Below, piece by piece: positions 1 through 7,909 of a stretch of DNA of 22,966 bases. Position 1 is the stretch's first letter. Each line of letters opens with the position of its first letter. Location: positions 1-22,966 of the forward strand of contig JBGUKW010000290.1 of the NCBI GenBank assembly GCA_045114665.1. The letters run 5' to 3'. The notes beneath the pieces are model-generated. The model was not told the DNA's origin. It was given only the letters and a program-made list of their open reading frames with translations, and did not search any database. This stretch comes from CADAWZ01 sp045114665 (GTDB lineage: Bacteria > Vulcanimicrobiota > CADAWZ01). Position numbers and translations under genes: made by a program.

Positions 1-266
1 CTAAAAGAAAATGAAGAATCTAAAAACTAAACAAAAACTAATAAATAACAAGATTATCTAAAAAAATATCTCATCTATGCTATATGAAAACTTTCCTATA
101 TCATAGATATTGATAAGTAGGGAGGAAATAGCCCAAACTTGGCGTAAAAATGTTACTCCATAAGCTTGTGGAGATGGTGGGAAAGCTGTTTATAGTAATA
201 TGAAATGTGGTAATAACCGCTGTCTATGAAGCAAGAAGCTCGCTAATTTGTTACCGAGTAGTTCAC
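1..266 (+). mobile_element. Right end of a TnpB-type (IS200/IS605-like) transposon
   Basis: The window opens inside an open frame that reads LKENEESKN and stops at 28-30, which I take as the last codons of tnpB. The following 230 bases end in the arrangement GAAGCAAGAAGCTCG, a short loop, CGAG, then TAGTTCAC at 259-266. A small stem (CTCG with CGAG) followed by GTTCAC is how the right ends of many TnpB-carrying IS200/IS605 elements finish. The transposase and left end lie outside the window. The boundary at 266 is inferred from the terminal motif, not from a compared empty site. Confidence 0.65.
31..266 (+). ncRNA. Probable omega RNA (reRNA) scaffold of the TnpB element
   Basis: In TnpB systems the 3' end of the gene and the transposon right end form a guide RNA scaffold, and the bases just outside the element act as the guide. 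This stretch has no plausible coding frame but is rich in short stems, for example CTCCA/TGGAG around 155-172 and CTCG/CGAG before the terminal GTTCAC. If the RNA is functional, its guide would begin near 267 with CTAATTCCTCTCC. The 5' boundary is unknown because such RNAs start inside tnpB. Confidence 0.5.
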
Positions 267-330
267 CTAATTCCTCTCCAAGCTGGAGAGGTTAGGAGAG
301 GATGGAGACTCTTAGGCTCCGTCAGGAGCC
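266..330. repeat. Compound palindromic repeat next to the TnpB element
   Basis: Two inverted repeats lie side by side. The first is CCTAA-tt-CCTCTCC, loop aagct, GGAGAGG-TTAGG (266-270 and 273-279 with 285-296). The second is GGCTCC (315-320), loop gtca, GGAGCC (325-330). The composition (CCTCTCC, GGAGCCGTTCC) resembles the palindromic block at 7787-7905, where GGGGGCGGTTCC appears, so both may belong to one dispersed family. A C7 run follows at 344-350. Confidence 0.6.
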
Positions 331-361
331 GTTCCTATATATGCCCCCCCTTAAGATTGTG

Positions 362-414
362 AACAGCATCCAATTTTTAGTTAAATACTAAAAATTGGGT
401 GCTGTTTATTTTTT
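362..414 (+). terminator. Rho-independent terminator upstream of uvrB
   Basis: A near-perfect 19-bp stem (362-380 with 388-406, 7-base loop, one T-G pair) is followed by a T-rich run to 414. It would end transcription coming from the TnpB element before uvrB. Confidence 0.85.
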
Positions 415-522
415 AGAGTTTATTAATGTGCATATAAAAGGAAGAGATTGAGTGGAAAGAGAATTTTGTCTTAAAGTGATACTTCAAGATAATAAATGTT
501 TGGATGGGTAAATCAAATTATT

Positions 523-2535
523 ATGGATAAATTTATTTTACATGCACCATTTCCACTTCGTGGTGATCAATTTACAGCTACAGAACAAATTTGTGATTCA
601 ATAAATTTAGGCAACCCATACCAAACGCTTTTGGGAGTTACTGGCTCAGGAAAAACATTCACAATGGCAAATATAATTGCTCGCTTGAATCGTCCAACAC
701 TTGTCATTTCACACAATAAGACATTGGCAGCACAATTATGTTCTGAGTTTAGAGATTTTTTCCCAGAAAATGCAGTTGAATATTTTGTCAGTTATTATGA
801 TTATTATCGACCTGAAGCGTATATCTCTTCATCTGACTTATATATTGAAAAAGATTGTTCTATTAATTCAGAGATAGACCGCCTTCGTCATGCTGCCACA
901 CAGGCACTTCTTGACAGAAGAGATGTCATAATAACTGCGAGTGTCTCGTGTATATATGGTCTTGGAGCTCCTGAAGATTATAAGGCTTCTTCTATTTTAT
1001 TTAGAGTTGGTAAATCAATAAAAAGAGAGTTGATTCTTGAAAAACTCGTTCAAATGCAATATACATATAACAAAATGATACTTGAAAGGGGAATGTTCAA
1101 TTTTAAGGGTGAGAATTTAGAAATTTTTCCTGCAAATGGTGAAGAACCTTTGAAGATTTCTTTTTGGGGAGATGAGGTTGAATCAATAAAAAGATTTGAT
1201 CATTTGACAGGGGAAATGCTCGAAAAACTAAAATTTATAACTATATACCCTGCAAAACATTTTGTTACTCCTATTGAAAAAATGGAAAAAGCCATGGATT
1301 CAATCAGGCAAGAATTAGATGAAAGGCTTGAATATTATAAAGAAAAGAACAAAATACTCGAGCCTGAGAGATTGAAACAGAGAACTGAATATGATCTAAC
1401 GATGATGAGGGAAACTGGTTATTGCCGTGGAATTGAAAATTATTCAAGACATATGACTGGAAGAAAAGCAGGAGAGCCTCCTTATACTCTTCTTGATTAT
1501 TTTCCAGATGATTATTTGATTTTTATTGATGAGTCACATGTTACTATTCCTCAATTAAAAGCAATGAATAGGGGAGACAGAGCAAGAAAAGACAGCCTTG
1601 TAACTTTTGGATTTAGGCTTCCGTCTGCTTATGACAATCGACCTCTTACAATTGATGAATTTGAGGCAAAAGCAAATCAAGTTTTATATATTTCTGCAAC
1701 TCCTTCAAAATATGAAAAGGATAAAAGTGCTGTAATTGCAGAACAAATAATAAGACCAACTGGATTGCCAGACCCTGAAATTATTGTTAAAAAGACAGAA
1801 AATTGTATTGATGATGTAATGAGGGAAACAGCCAAGAGAGCTGAAAAAAATGAAAGAGTTCTTGTAACTGCTCTGACTAAAAAAATGGCTGAAGAACTTG
1901 CGGATTATATGTCTTTAAATGGTGTAAAAGCTCAGTATTTACATTCGGATATAAAAACTATTGATAGAATTAAACTTATTCAATCACTTAGAGAAGGAGA
2001 ATTTGATTGTATAATCGGAGTTAATCTTTTGAGAGAGGGCTTGGATATTCCAGAAGTTTCTTTAGTTTGTATTTTGGATGCAGATAAAGAAGGTTTTTTG
2101 AGATCAGAAACGTCCCTTATTCAGACAATAGGAAGAGCTGCAAGAAATATTTCAGGCTGTGTCATAATGTATGCAGATGAAGTAACTGACTCAATGCAAA
2201 ATGCTATTGATGAAACTAATAGGAGAAGGGAAAAACAGATAAAATATAATAAAGATAATAATATTGTTCCTGAAACTGTTCGTAAAGCGATCAGAGATGT
2301 TTTAGATGAATTTTCTATTGGAAAAAGTATAAATGAAATTGATGACGAAGAAAATATAGATAATATTTCTGAGGAATCTATTTTATTAAAGATTTCGTCT
2401 TTGGAAAAAGAAATGAAAAAATCTGCTGAAAAATTTGAGTTTGAAAAAGCAGCTGCATTTAGAGATGAGATGTTCAAATTAAAAAAGCAATTAAAAAACA
2501 GGGAAAATACTGTTTTTGACTTACCATTAAAATAG
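523..2535 (+). CDS. uvrB: UvrABC excision nuclease subunit B
   Basis: DNA damage recognition helicase of nucleotide excision repair; it is loaded by UvrA, opens the duplex with its beta-hairpin and recruits UvrC. Numbering from the ATG at 523 (670 aa, the usual family length): Walker A GVTGSGKT about 38-45, the Tyr-rich hairpin YYDYYRPEAY about 91-100, DESH about 336-339, the helicase motif TIGRAARN, and a C-terminal UVR domain (FEFEKAAAFRDEM) that binds UvrC. The family N-terminus begins just before FxLxxxFxPxGDQ, which favours 523 over an in-frame ATG at 496; neither has a strong ribosome binding site. The usual GDQP is GDQF here. The gene appears monocistronic. Confidence 0.97.
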   Translation: MDKFILHAPFPLRGDQFTATEQICDSINLGNPYQTLLGVTGSGKTFTMANIIARLNRPTLVISHNKTLAAQLCSEFRDFFPENAVEYFVSYYDYYRPEAYISSSDLYIEKDCSINSEIDRLRHAATQALLDRRDVIITASVSCIYGLGAPEDYKASSILFRVGKSIKRELILEKLVQMQYTYNKMILERGMFNFKGENLEIFPANGEEPLKISFWGDEVESIKRFDHLTGEMLEKLKFITIYPAKHFVTPIEKMEKAMDSIRQELDERLEYYKEKNKILEPERLKQRTEYDLTMMRETGYCRGIENYSRHMTGRKAGEPPYTLLDYFPDDYLIFIDESHVTIPQLKAMNRGDRARKDSLVTFGFRLPSAYDNRPLTIDEFEAKANQVLYISATPSKYEKDKSAVIAEQIIRPTGLPDPEIIVKKTENCIDDVMRETAKRAEKNERVLVTALTKKMAEELADYMSLNGVKAQYLHSDIKTIDRIKLIQSLREGEFDCIIGVNLLREGLDIPEVSLVCILDADKEGFLRSETSLIQTIGRAARNISGCVIMYADEVTDSMQNAIDETNRRREKQIKYNKDNNIVPETVRKAIRDVLDEFSIGKSINEIDDEENIDNISEESILLKISSLEKEMKKSAEKFEFEKAAAFRDEMFKLKKQLKNRENTVFDLPLK

Positions 2536-2625
2536 TTATTCAACTTGGTGATTAAATAATTTGGTTTTATAAACAAAATTATTTGACTATCGATTTAATA
2601 AAATAAAAAAATGTGGGGGTATCTT

Positions 2626-4005
2626 ATGGATCTTGTAGTAAAGAATGCCAAAATTGCATTGGAATCAGGAGTTTTTGTTGGAGATATAGGAGTAAAAGAC
2701 GGTAAAGTCGCATCTCTGTCTCAATATGGCACTCTACAGGGAAAAGAAGAAATTGATGCTTCTGGACTTATTGCAATGCCAGGAATAATTGACGCCCATG
2801 TTCATTTTGAACTTCCAATAATGGATTCATCTACAGCAGATGATTTTGAGAGTGGTTCAAAAGCATGTTGTGCTGGAGGAGTTACAACTTTTATTGACTT
2901 TGTAACACAGGAAAAAGGACATTCTCTTTTTGAAGACCTTGAAGCAAGAAGAAAGGCTGCTGATCCAAAAGTATATATTGACTATTCTCTTCACATGGGA
3001 ATAACAGATTTTGTCAAATCATCTTTTGAAGCTATTCCAGAGATAATAAGAATGGGTATTCCTTCATTCAAAATTTTTATGGCTTACTCAAAAGAGGGTT
3101 GGATGGCAAGTGAAGCCGATCTCATGACAGTTCTTGAAAAAACAAGAGATAATGGCGGAGTTATGGGAGTCCATGCAGAGAACCAATCAATTATTGACAA
3201 ATGCACAGAGCAGTTGATTGAAGAGGGAAGAGGTACATATAAATTCCATGGAAAATCAAGACCACATTGTGCTGAAGTTGAGGCTTTAAAGAGAGTTCTA
3301 TATTTGGCAGAAATGGAGAGAAGCCCTCTTCACATTTTCCATTTGACAACAGGTGAAGGGGCAAGACTTGTTTCTGAATACAGAGGAAAAGGTGTTGCTG
3401 TTACAGCTGAAACATGCCCACACTATTTACTTTTAGATGAAACTATGTATTTAGGTGAAAAAGGTTGGTTATATCCTTCCTGTCCTCCATTGAGATTTAA
3501 ATCAGATAGTGAGGTTTTGTGGAGAGGTCTTGAAATTGGTTCTATTCAAACGATAGCAACTGACCACTGTTCTTTCACTGTTGAACAAAAAGAAAGATTC
3601 AAAGATGATTTTACAAAGATTCCAAGAGGTCTTCCAGGTTGTGAAACACTTCTTCCTATGATTTATACAAGAGGTGTTAGAAAAGGAAGAATTTCACTTG
3701 AAAAGATGGTTTCTGTACTTTCTTCAAATCCTGCAAAAATATTTGGTCTATATCCTCAAAAAGGTTCTTTGTGCATAGGTTCAGATGCAGATATAACAAT
3801 CATAGATCCAAACGAAGAATACACAATGTCTGCAGAAAAACTCCACATGAAAGCTGGTTATACTCCATTTGAAGGAAAGAAAACTTATGGTCCAGTAAAA
3901 TATACAATTTCAAGAGGTGAAGTTATCTATGATAACGGAACATTTACAGCTTCACCAGGTAGAGGTCTATTTGTAAAGAGATTCAGAAAACCTGATGTAT
4001 TTTAG
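2626..4005 (+). CDS. hydA: Dihydropyrimidinase / D-hydantoinase
   Basis: Cyclic amidase of the amidohydrolase superfamily that opens dihydrouracil, dihydrothymine or hydantoin rings in reductive pyrimidine breakdown. The start at 2626 (459 aa) is chosen because GGGGG lies 7 bases upstream; the ATG at 2611 contains that site and would add five residues. The dinuclear metal site is complete: H58 and H60 (DAHVHFE), the lysine to be carboxylated K149 (SFKIFMAY), H183 (GVHAEN), H239 (HIFHLT) and D313 (ATDHC). These spacings match true hydantoinases. Substrate choice, for example against phenylhydantoinase or allantoinase, cannot be read from the sequence. No other pyrimidine degradation gene is nearby, and a terminator follows directly. 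Confidence 0.9.
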   Translation: MDLVVKNAKIALESGVFVGDIGVKDGKVASLSQYGTLQGKEEIDASGLIAMPGIIDAHVHFELPIMDSSTADDFESGSKACCAGGVTTFIDFVTQEKGHSLFEDLEARRKAADPKVYIDYSLHMGITDFVKSSFEAIPEIIRMGIPSFKIFMAYSKEGWMASEADLMTVLEKTRDNGGVMGVHAENQSIIDKCTEQLIEEGRGTYKFHGKSRPHCAEVEALKRVLYLAEMERSPLHIFHLTTGEGARLVSEYRGKGVAVTAETCPHYLLLDETMYLGEKGWLYPSCPPLRFKSDSEVLWRGLEIGSIQTIATDHCSFTVEQKERFKDDFTKIPRGLPGCETLLPMIYTRGVRKGRISLEKMVSVLSSNPAKIFGLYPQKGSLCIGSDADITIIDPNEEYTMSAEKLHMKAGYTPFEGKKTYGPVKYTISRGEVIYDNGTFTASPGRGLFVKRFRKPDVF

Positions 4006-4020
4006 AGTTTAATTAGTCAA

Positions 4021-4060
4021 AAAATCTGCTGTGAAATTTTTTCATAGCAGATTTTTTTTT
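4021..4060 (+). terminator. Terminator of the dihydropyrimidinase gene
   Basis: Stem 4021-4036 with 4040-4055, 3-base loop and one G-T pair, then a continuing T run. An 11-base sequence at 4115-4125 (TTTCACAGCAG followed by nine Ts) is exactly complementary to the 5' arm (4026-4036), so a second, longer-range hairpin with its own T run is possible. Confidence 0.85.
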
Positions 4061-4170
4061 CTAAGCGATATTTAATTTTGTTAATTTTTTGTTAACTTGA
4101 TATTTGTAAAAAAATTTCACAGCAGTTTTTTTTTATCTGTCACAGCTATTTTTTGATAAGAAATTTTTAT

Positions 4171-4199
4171 TTGTCTTTTTTCAAATAACATGCTAAAAT
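4171..4199 (+). promoter_or_regulatory. Housekeeping promoter of the PHP gene
   Basis: A -35 box TTGTCT (4171-4176) and a -10 box TAAAAT (4194-4199) are separated by 17 bp, with an extended -10 TG at 4191-4192. This implies a leader of about 65 bases that contains the hairpin at 4223-4249. Confidence 0.65.
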
Positions 4200-4222
4200 A
4201 TAAAAAATAATGGAAATATTCA

Positions 4223-4249
4223 CTCCTGAATTTATCTTAAATTCAGGAG
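4223..4249 (+). promoter_or_regulatory. Leader hairpin upstream of the PHP gene
   Basis: A perfect 11-bp stem (CTCCTGAATTT with AAATTCAGGAG, 5-base loop) is followed by an A run. The 3' arm ends in the Shine-Dalgarno-like AGGAG, but the working site is probably the unpaired AGGGG at 4259-4263, 7 bases before the ATG. There is no T run, so it is not a standard terminator. It resembles the SD hairpins at 6885, 8062 and 19391. Confidence 0.55.
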
Positions 4250-4270
4250 AAAAAATATAGGGGAAAAATT

Positions 4271-5149
4271 ATGTTAAGTGATTTACATACTCATACTACT
4301 GCTTCTGATGGAATAAAAAATGTGAAAGATTTGATGTTAATTGCTCTTGACAGGGGAATCACGCATTTAGCTATAACAGACCATGATTCTATTGATTCTC
4401 TTGAAGAATTTAGAAATTGTGTTGTATATTCTGAAAAATATTTGGGTATATCTAATTATGACAGAATTATAGGTATTCCAGGTATAGAATTTGGCTGTCC
4501 TTATGGTGATTATGGGGAAGTCCATATTTTGGGATATGGCATAGATTTTAAAAATCAGCAATTAAATGACACTTTGAATTTATTAAAAAAAGGACGAGAA
4601 GAAAGATTTTATAAGATGATCGACAGATTGAATAAATTAGGAGTTGAAATTACAGAAGAAGAACTTTTGAAATATTCACCTCTACCAGGTAGATCGCATT
4701 TTGCAAGGATTCTTGTCGATAAAAATTATGTTGCAACTGTTCAAGAGGCTTTTTCTAAATATATTGGCAATGGAAAACCAGGATTTGTAAGGCGTGTTTT
4801 TTATTCTGTTTCAGATACTGTTGATTTGATAAAAGCAAGTGGTGGAATTCCTGTACTTGCTCACCCTGTTATAAGTGGACTTTCAAAAGATGATATTTTA
4901 AAAATTGTCGATTGGGGAATTCAAGGAATAGAAGTATTTTATCCTGAACATTCTATAAAACATAGAAAGAAACTTTTAAAGATTGCTGAGGAAAACTCGT
5001 TGATTGTTACAGGTGGAACAGATTTTCATGGGGTTAGACATGGAGTTGTTCAAGAACTTGGTATGCCTGATTATCCTGAAAATTATCTCAATGATTTTAT
5101 GGATCATCTTGCTGATAAAAATTTGTTTGTTGGTGAGGTGAAGGATTGA
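4271..5149 (+). CDS. PHP-family phosphoesterase, RNase AM (YciV/Rnm)-like
   Basis: Metal-dependent phosphoesterase of the polymerase and histidinol phosphatase (PHP) superfamily. The 292-aa length and motif order fit the YciV/TrpH group, known as a 3',5'-nucleotide bisphosphatase and 5'-3' exoribonuclease that trims rRNA 5' ends. Metal ligands seen: H6 and H8 (LHTHTTASDG), D13, D37-H38-D39 (TDHDS), E73 (GIEFGC), H85 (VHILGYG), H143 (RSHFAR), H198 (LAHPV), D251 and H253 (GTDFHG). The stop overlaps the next start (TGATG), so the two are translationally coupled. The family call is firm; the exact substrate is inference. Confidence 0.85.
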   Translation: MLSDLHTHTTASDGIKNVKDLMLIALDRGITHLAITDHDSIDSLEEFRNCVVYSEKYLGISNYDRIIGIPGIEFGCPYGDYGEVHILGYGIDFKNQQLNDTLNLLKKGREERFYKMIDRLNKLGVEITEEELLKYSPLPGRSHFARILVDKNYVATVQEAFSKYIGNGKPGFVRRVFYSVSDTVDLIKASGGIPVLAHPVISGLSKDDILKIVDWGIQGIEVFYPEHSIKHRKKLLKIAEENSLIVTGGTDFHGVRHGVVQELGMPDYPENYLNDFMDHLADKNLFVGEVKD

Positions 5150-5460
5150 TGAAGGGAAAAATTTTTTCTTTTGAGTCAAGACATAATAGTCATATAATAT
5201 GGAGATGTCCATATCATGCTTTTTTAGCTGTTGTTTCAAGAATGAGTGTATCAGGGGCGGAGTTAATCTTTGTCTCTGCAGAATCTGAGTTTGAGGAAAT
5301 TAGATTGCAATATTGTTTTAGAATTAATGGTAGAGTTTGTAAAGTTTCTGTTATGACGAAAAATAAGGGGATTTTTTCGATAAAAAATTTTTTTGTGGCT
5401 TCTGAATTTTTTGAATCAGAAATACACAATGTTTTTGGGGTCAAATTTGCAAAAAACTAA
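5149..5460 (+). CDS. Orphan NuoC/EchD-like 30-kDa subunit domain protein
   Basis: A 103-aa protein whose C-terminus reads FFVASEFFESEIHNVFGVKF. This matches the signature of the NADH dehydrogenase 30-kDa subunit family (NuoC, Ech hydrogenase EchD), normally PSI..IFPAAxWxEREIxDMFGI. The length suits the compact EchD form; the GHPxLRRI extension of NuoC is absent. The ATG at 5149 overlaps the stop of the PHP gene; GAGGTG and GAAGGA upstream can serve as ribosome binding site, and an in-frame TTG at 5146 is an unlikely alternative. No other complex I or hydrogenase gene is in the window. It may be a detached subunit or a domain reused elsewhere. Confidence 0.6.
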   Translation: MKGKIFSFESRHNSHIIWRCPYHAFLAVVSRMSVSGAELIFVSAESEFEEIRLQYCFRINGRVCKVSVMTKNKGIFSIKNFFVASEFFESEIHNVFGVKFAKN

Positions 5461-5478
5461 AAAGAGGGGAACTGTTTA

Positions 5479-6501
5479 ATGCGTAAGTTATTTTCTTTTT
5501 CATTGATTTTTATTTTTGTAATTCTTTGTTTTTGCAATGTTCAGGCACAACAGACAGTTGGAGCGAGGAACAAATATAAAATAGCAAAAAATATGTTTTA
5601 TTCAGGAATGTACCAAGACGCTGAAAAAGAGCTTGAAGGGGCATTAAAAATGGATGGTCATTATGCAGACGCTCTTTGGCTTATGGGATTGACCAAGATG
5701 GCATTAAATAAAAATGAGGAAGCTATTGAGTGTTTTAGGAGAGTTACAGCTGAACAGCCAAAACATTATCCAGCAAGGCTATATTTGGCTAATTTGTACA
5801 TGTCATTAAATCAACAAGAAAAGGCTTCTGAGCAGATAGAATATTATATAACAAATATGCCTGCCGATCCAAATGGTCACTATGCAAAAGGTGTTTTGGA
5901 ATATTCAAAAGGCAATTTGACAAATGCTATAAAACTTTGGGATAAATCTATTTCATTAAATAAAGATTTGCCATATCCACATTATAACAGAGGCATTGCA
6001 CTTTTTCTTCTCGACAAAAAAGATGACGCAATAAAATCTATTGCAAAAGCTCTTGAATTGACTTCAAATGCAAATAATACATACAGATTTACGCTTGGTT
6101 ATTTTAAATATTTGACAGATAAAAAAGATGAAGCTATGAAAGAGTTTAAATATATTGCAGAAGCTGAGCAAGAAACAGTTGAGGGCTTGACATCTTCAGG
6201 ATTTGTTCTTTTTAGTGAAAATAAATATGATGAAGCAATTGCAAAATGTGATGAAGCACTCAAAAAAAATGCAGAATTTACTGCTTCAATGATGTTAAAG
6301 GCATATATTTTGGAAAAACAAAATAAATATGATGAGGCAATAGAGGCTTGTAATTTGATTGAAAAAGCTGATAAAAATGACAAGACAGCCACAAAATATA
6401 TTGAATATTTAAAAAAGGCAAAAATCGCCTATGAAGAGGAATTGAAGAAACAAGAACAAGAGGAAGTTGAAGTAGAAGAAGATACTGAAGAAAATTATTA
6501 G
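5479..6501 (+). CDS. Secreted tetratricopeptide-repeat protein
   Basis: A 340-aa protein with a classical signal peptide (MRKLFSFSLIFIFVILCFCNVQA, cleavage after VQA) and then at least seven TPR-like helical repeats up to about residue 315, with recurring signatures such as YADALWLMGLTKMALNKN and YPHYNRGIALFLLDKK. The C-terminal 25 residues are highly acidic and Glu-rich. No lipobox is seen, so the mature protein is probably periplasmic or otherwise exported, and TPRs imply a protein-binding scaffold. The ribosome binding site AGAGGGG lies before the ATG. The partner is unknown. Confidence 0.85.
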   Translation: MRKLFSFSLIFIFVILCFCNVQAQQTVGARNKYKIAKNMFYSGMYQDAEKELEGALKMDGHYADALWLMGLTKMALNKNEEAIECFRRVTAEQPKHYPARLYLANLYMSLNQQEKASEQIEYYITNMPADPNGHYAKGVLEYSKGNLTNAIKLWDKSISLNKDLPYPHYNRGIALFLLDKKDDAIKSIAKALELTSNANNTYRFTLGYFKYLTDKKDEAMKEFKYIAEAEQETVEGLTSSGFVLFSENKYDEAIAKCDEALKKNAEFTASMMLKAYILEKQNKYDEAIEACNLIEKADKNDKTATKYIEYLKKAKIAYEEELKKQEQEEVEVEEDTEENY

Positions 6502-6504
6502 TGG

Positions 6505-6864
6505 GTGTTGGTAAACTCTAATTTCACCTATTTAAATAAGATACACTACGACGACTTTCCCAAAAACAAAAATGAATATTGGTATCGTTCTTTATTTGTT
6601 ATGTTGCTTCGTGGTGGGGCAGGTGTAACATCATTTCAAGAATCATATAGCAAAGATGGACGATCAGATTTAGTTATTCCATTTGATGATAAAATAATTA
6701 TAATTGAATTTAAATTTGCCCAAAATTCAAAAGAAGTAGATAAAAAAAGATTAGAGGGGCAAGAACAAGTAAAGCGATATGCTGAAAGTTATCAAAATGA
6801 AGGAAAGAAAATAATAACTCTTGTCTTAGTTGCAGATGATGAGAAGAGACAGATAGTAATGTGA
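6505..6864 (+). CDS. Solitary PD-(D/E)XK nuclease domain (DUF1703 C-terminus)
   Basis: About 119 codons from a GTG at 6505, 3 bases after the TPR gene. The protein matches only the C-terminal nuclease-like domain of the AAA-ATPase/DUF1703 proteins (typically about 500 aa): EYWYRSLFVMLLRGGAG, then GRSDLVIPF and IIIIEFKF, giving the catalytic series D...ExK, and finally DDEKRQI. The N-terminal AAA module is missing and the start has no convincing ribosome binding site. I read it as a truncated remnant or a free-standing domain; the intact reading frame and catalytic residues leave both open. Confidence 0.6.
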   Translation: MLVNSNFTYLNKIHYDDFPKNKNEYWYRSLFVMLLRGGAGVTSFQESYSKDGRSDLVIPFDDKIIIIEFKFAQNSKEVDKKRLEGQEQVKRYAESYQNEGKKIITLVLVADDEKRQIVM

Positions 6865-6884
6865 AGATCGATGAGAGAGTTTAG

Positions 6885-6906
6885 CTCCTTCTCTAAAGAA
6901 AAGGAG
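6885..6906 (+). promoter_or_regulatory. SD-containing hairpin before the sigma factor gene
   Basis: CTCCTT (6885-6890) pairs with AAGGAG (6901-6906), and the flanks TTAG and GAAAAAA are the same as in the rtcB leader hairpin (19391-19410). The AAGGAGG lies 24 bases before the chosen start at 6931, too far to act as its direct ribosome binding site. Confidence 0.45.
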
Positions 6907-6930
6907 GAAAAAAATTGGGGGATTGGTGAA

Positions 6931-7536
6931 ATGGTTTTAACTTGTATGCCAGATTTGTCAACTTTATCTGATGAAGTTCTCGCTACACAGGCGAGCAGAT
7001 CTGACATGGAGTCTTTTGAAGAATTGATGAAAAGATATGAAAAACCTGTTTTGGGAATAGCTTTAAAAATCACTGGAAATAAAGAAAATGCCGAAGAGGT
7101 TTTGCAGGATACTTTTATAAGTGTATATAAGAATTTGCCAAATTTTAGAAATGATTCTTCTTTTAAAACTTGGCTTTATAAAATAGCAACAAATGCCGCT
7201 TTGGCAAATGTAAGAAAAAATAAAAAAAATACAGATAATATTTCTGAAGAAATTGTCGATGATGATTTATCTGTCAGTCCAATAACTGAATGGCCAGAAA
7301 CTCCTGAGAGTATTTATGAAAAAAAGGAATTTTCCTCATTTATAAAAGAAGCTATAGATAAATTGCCTGAAAAATATAAAACTGTTTTTATTTTAAAAGA
7401 TATTGAAGAATTTACAAATCAAGAAATTGCGGATATTTTGGGGATATCTCTTCCAGCTGTGAAGTCAAGATTGTTAAGGGCGAGGCTAAAAGTCAGAGAA
7501 TTATTGGCTTCTTATGGAAAGGAGGCTTTGTCATGA
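6931..7536 (+). CDS. ECF-type RNA polymerase sigma factor
   Basis: A 201-aa sigma-70 family protein (RpoE/SigW-like). Region 2: SDMESFEELMKRYEKPVLGIA, NAEEVLQDTF and FKTWLYKIATN, which bind core polymerase and the -10 element. An acidic linker follows, then region 4: LPEKYKTVFILKDIEEFTNQEIADILGISLPAVKSRLLRAR, the helix-turn-helix for the -35 element. The ATG at 6931, preceded by GGGG at 6917-6920, is preferred; ATG 6946 is an alternative. The frame remains open upstream to 6871, but that part overlaps the SD hairpin and has no family similarity. The stop overlaps the following small gene by 4 bases, the usual arrangement of a sigma/anti-sigma pair. Confidence 0.9.
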   Translation: MVLTCMPDLSTLSDEVLATQASRSDMESFEELMKRYEKPVLGIALKITGNKENAEEVLQDTFISVYKNLPNFRNDSSFKTWLYKIATNAALANVRKNKKNTDNISEEIVDDDLSVSPITEWPETPESIYEKKEFSSFIKEAIDKLPEKYKTVFILKDIEEFTNQEIADILGISLPAVKSRLLRARLKVRELLASYGKEALS

Positions 7537-7778
7537 GCGATTTTTTATGTAATGAACAAAAAGAACAGATAAGTTTATTTATATATGGTCAACATATTGA
7601 AAAAAAATGCGAATGTACTGATCCAAATTCTGAAAAATGCAATAAATGTGATGATGTAGTAAATAGTTATTATAATGCTGTTGGAATATTTAAAAAATAT
7701 GTTAAATATGAAGAACCAAAAAATGAAGAGATTACACAGATGAGAAATAAAATTATGGATAGAATAAAAAATATGTGA
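7533..7778 (+). CDS. Small Cys-rich protein, probable anti-sigma factor
   Basis: An 81-aa soluble protein overlapping the sigma gene by ATGA. It has C6, H21, C26, C28, C36 and C39, with a CxxC at 36-39 (EKCNKCDD), then a helical tail ending RNKIMDRIK, like short zinc-binding (zf-HC2) anti-sigma factors. The canonical HxxxCxxC is not intact: the position four before C36 is Asn, so zinc binding would have to use H21 and C26/C28. There is no membrane segment. A palindromic repeat block begins a few bases after the stop, so a longer ancestral protein could have been cut short. Assignment rests mainly on position and the Cys pattern. Confidence 0.55.
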   Translation: MSDFLCNEQKEQISLFIYGQHIEKKCECTDPNSEKCNKCDDVVNSYYNAVGIFKKYVKYEEPKNEEITQMRNKIMDRIKNM

Positions 7779-7786
7779 GTTCAACA

Positions 7787-7905
7787 CCCCCTTACCCCCT
7801 CATTCTTGAGGGGGCGGTTCCTCGGTGCCTGCCTGCACCTAACTACTGGGCTATCCTCCCTAACCCTCCTTTTAAAGGAGGGAATAAATTTATAAAAGGA
7901 GGAAA
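7787..7905. repeat. Compound palindromic repeat block
   Basis: Contains CCCCCTCA (7795-7802), loop ttct, TGAGGGGG (7807-7814), then GGTTCCTCGGTGCCTGCCTG, then a perfect palindrome CCCTCCTTT-t-AAAGGAGGG (7864-7882) and further AAAGGAGG. The GC content is far above that of the surroundings. A 64-codon frame runs through it from 7775 but has no coding character. Related in style to 266-330. Confidence 0.7.
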
Positions 7906-7909
7906 TAAT

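Noticed and set aside
2121..2576. Long - strand frame opposite the uvrB 3' end
   Set aside because: Phe/Ser/Ile-rich antisense shadow of a confidently identified gene, with no ribosome binding site.
4109..4130. Second independent terminator after the dihydropyrimidinase gene
   Set aside because: TTTCACAGCAG plus a T run has no local partner arm; it only complements the distant arm of the first hairpin, so I note it there rather than call it separately.
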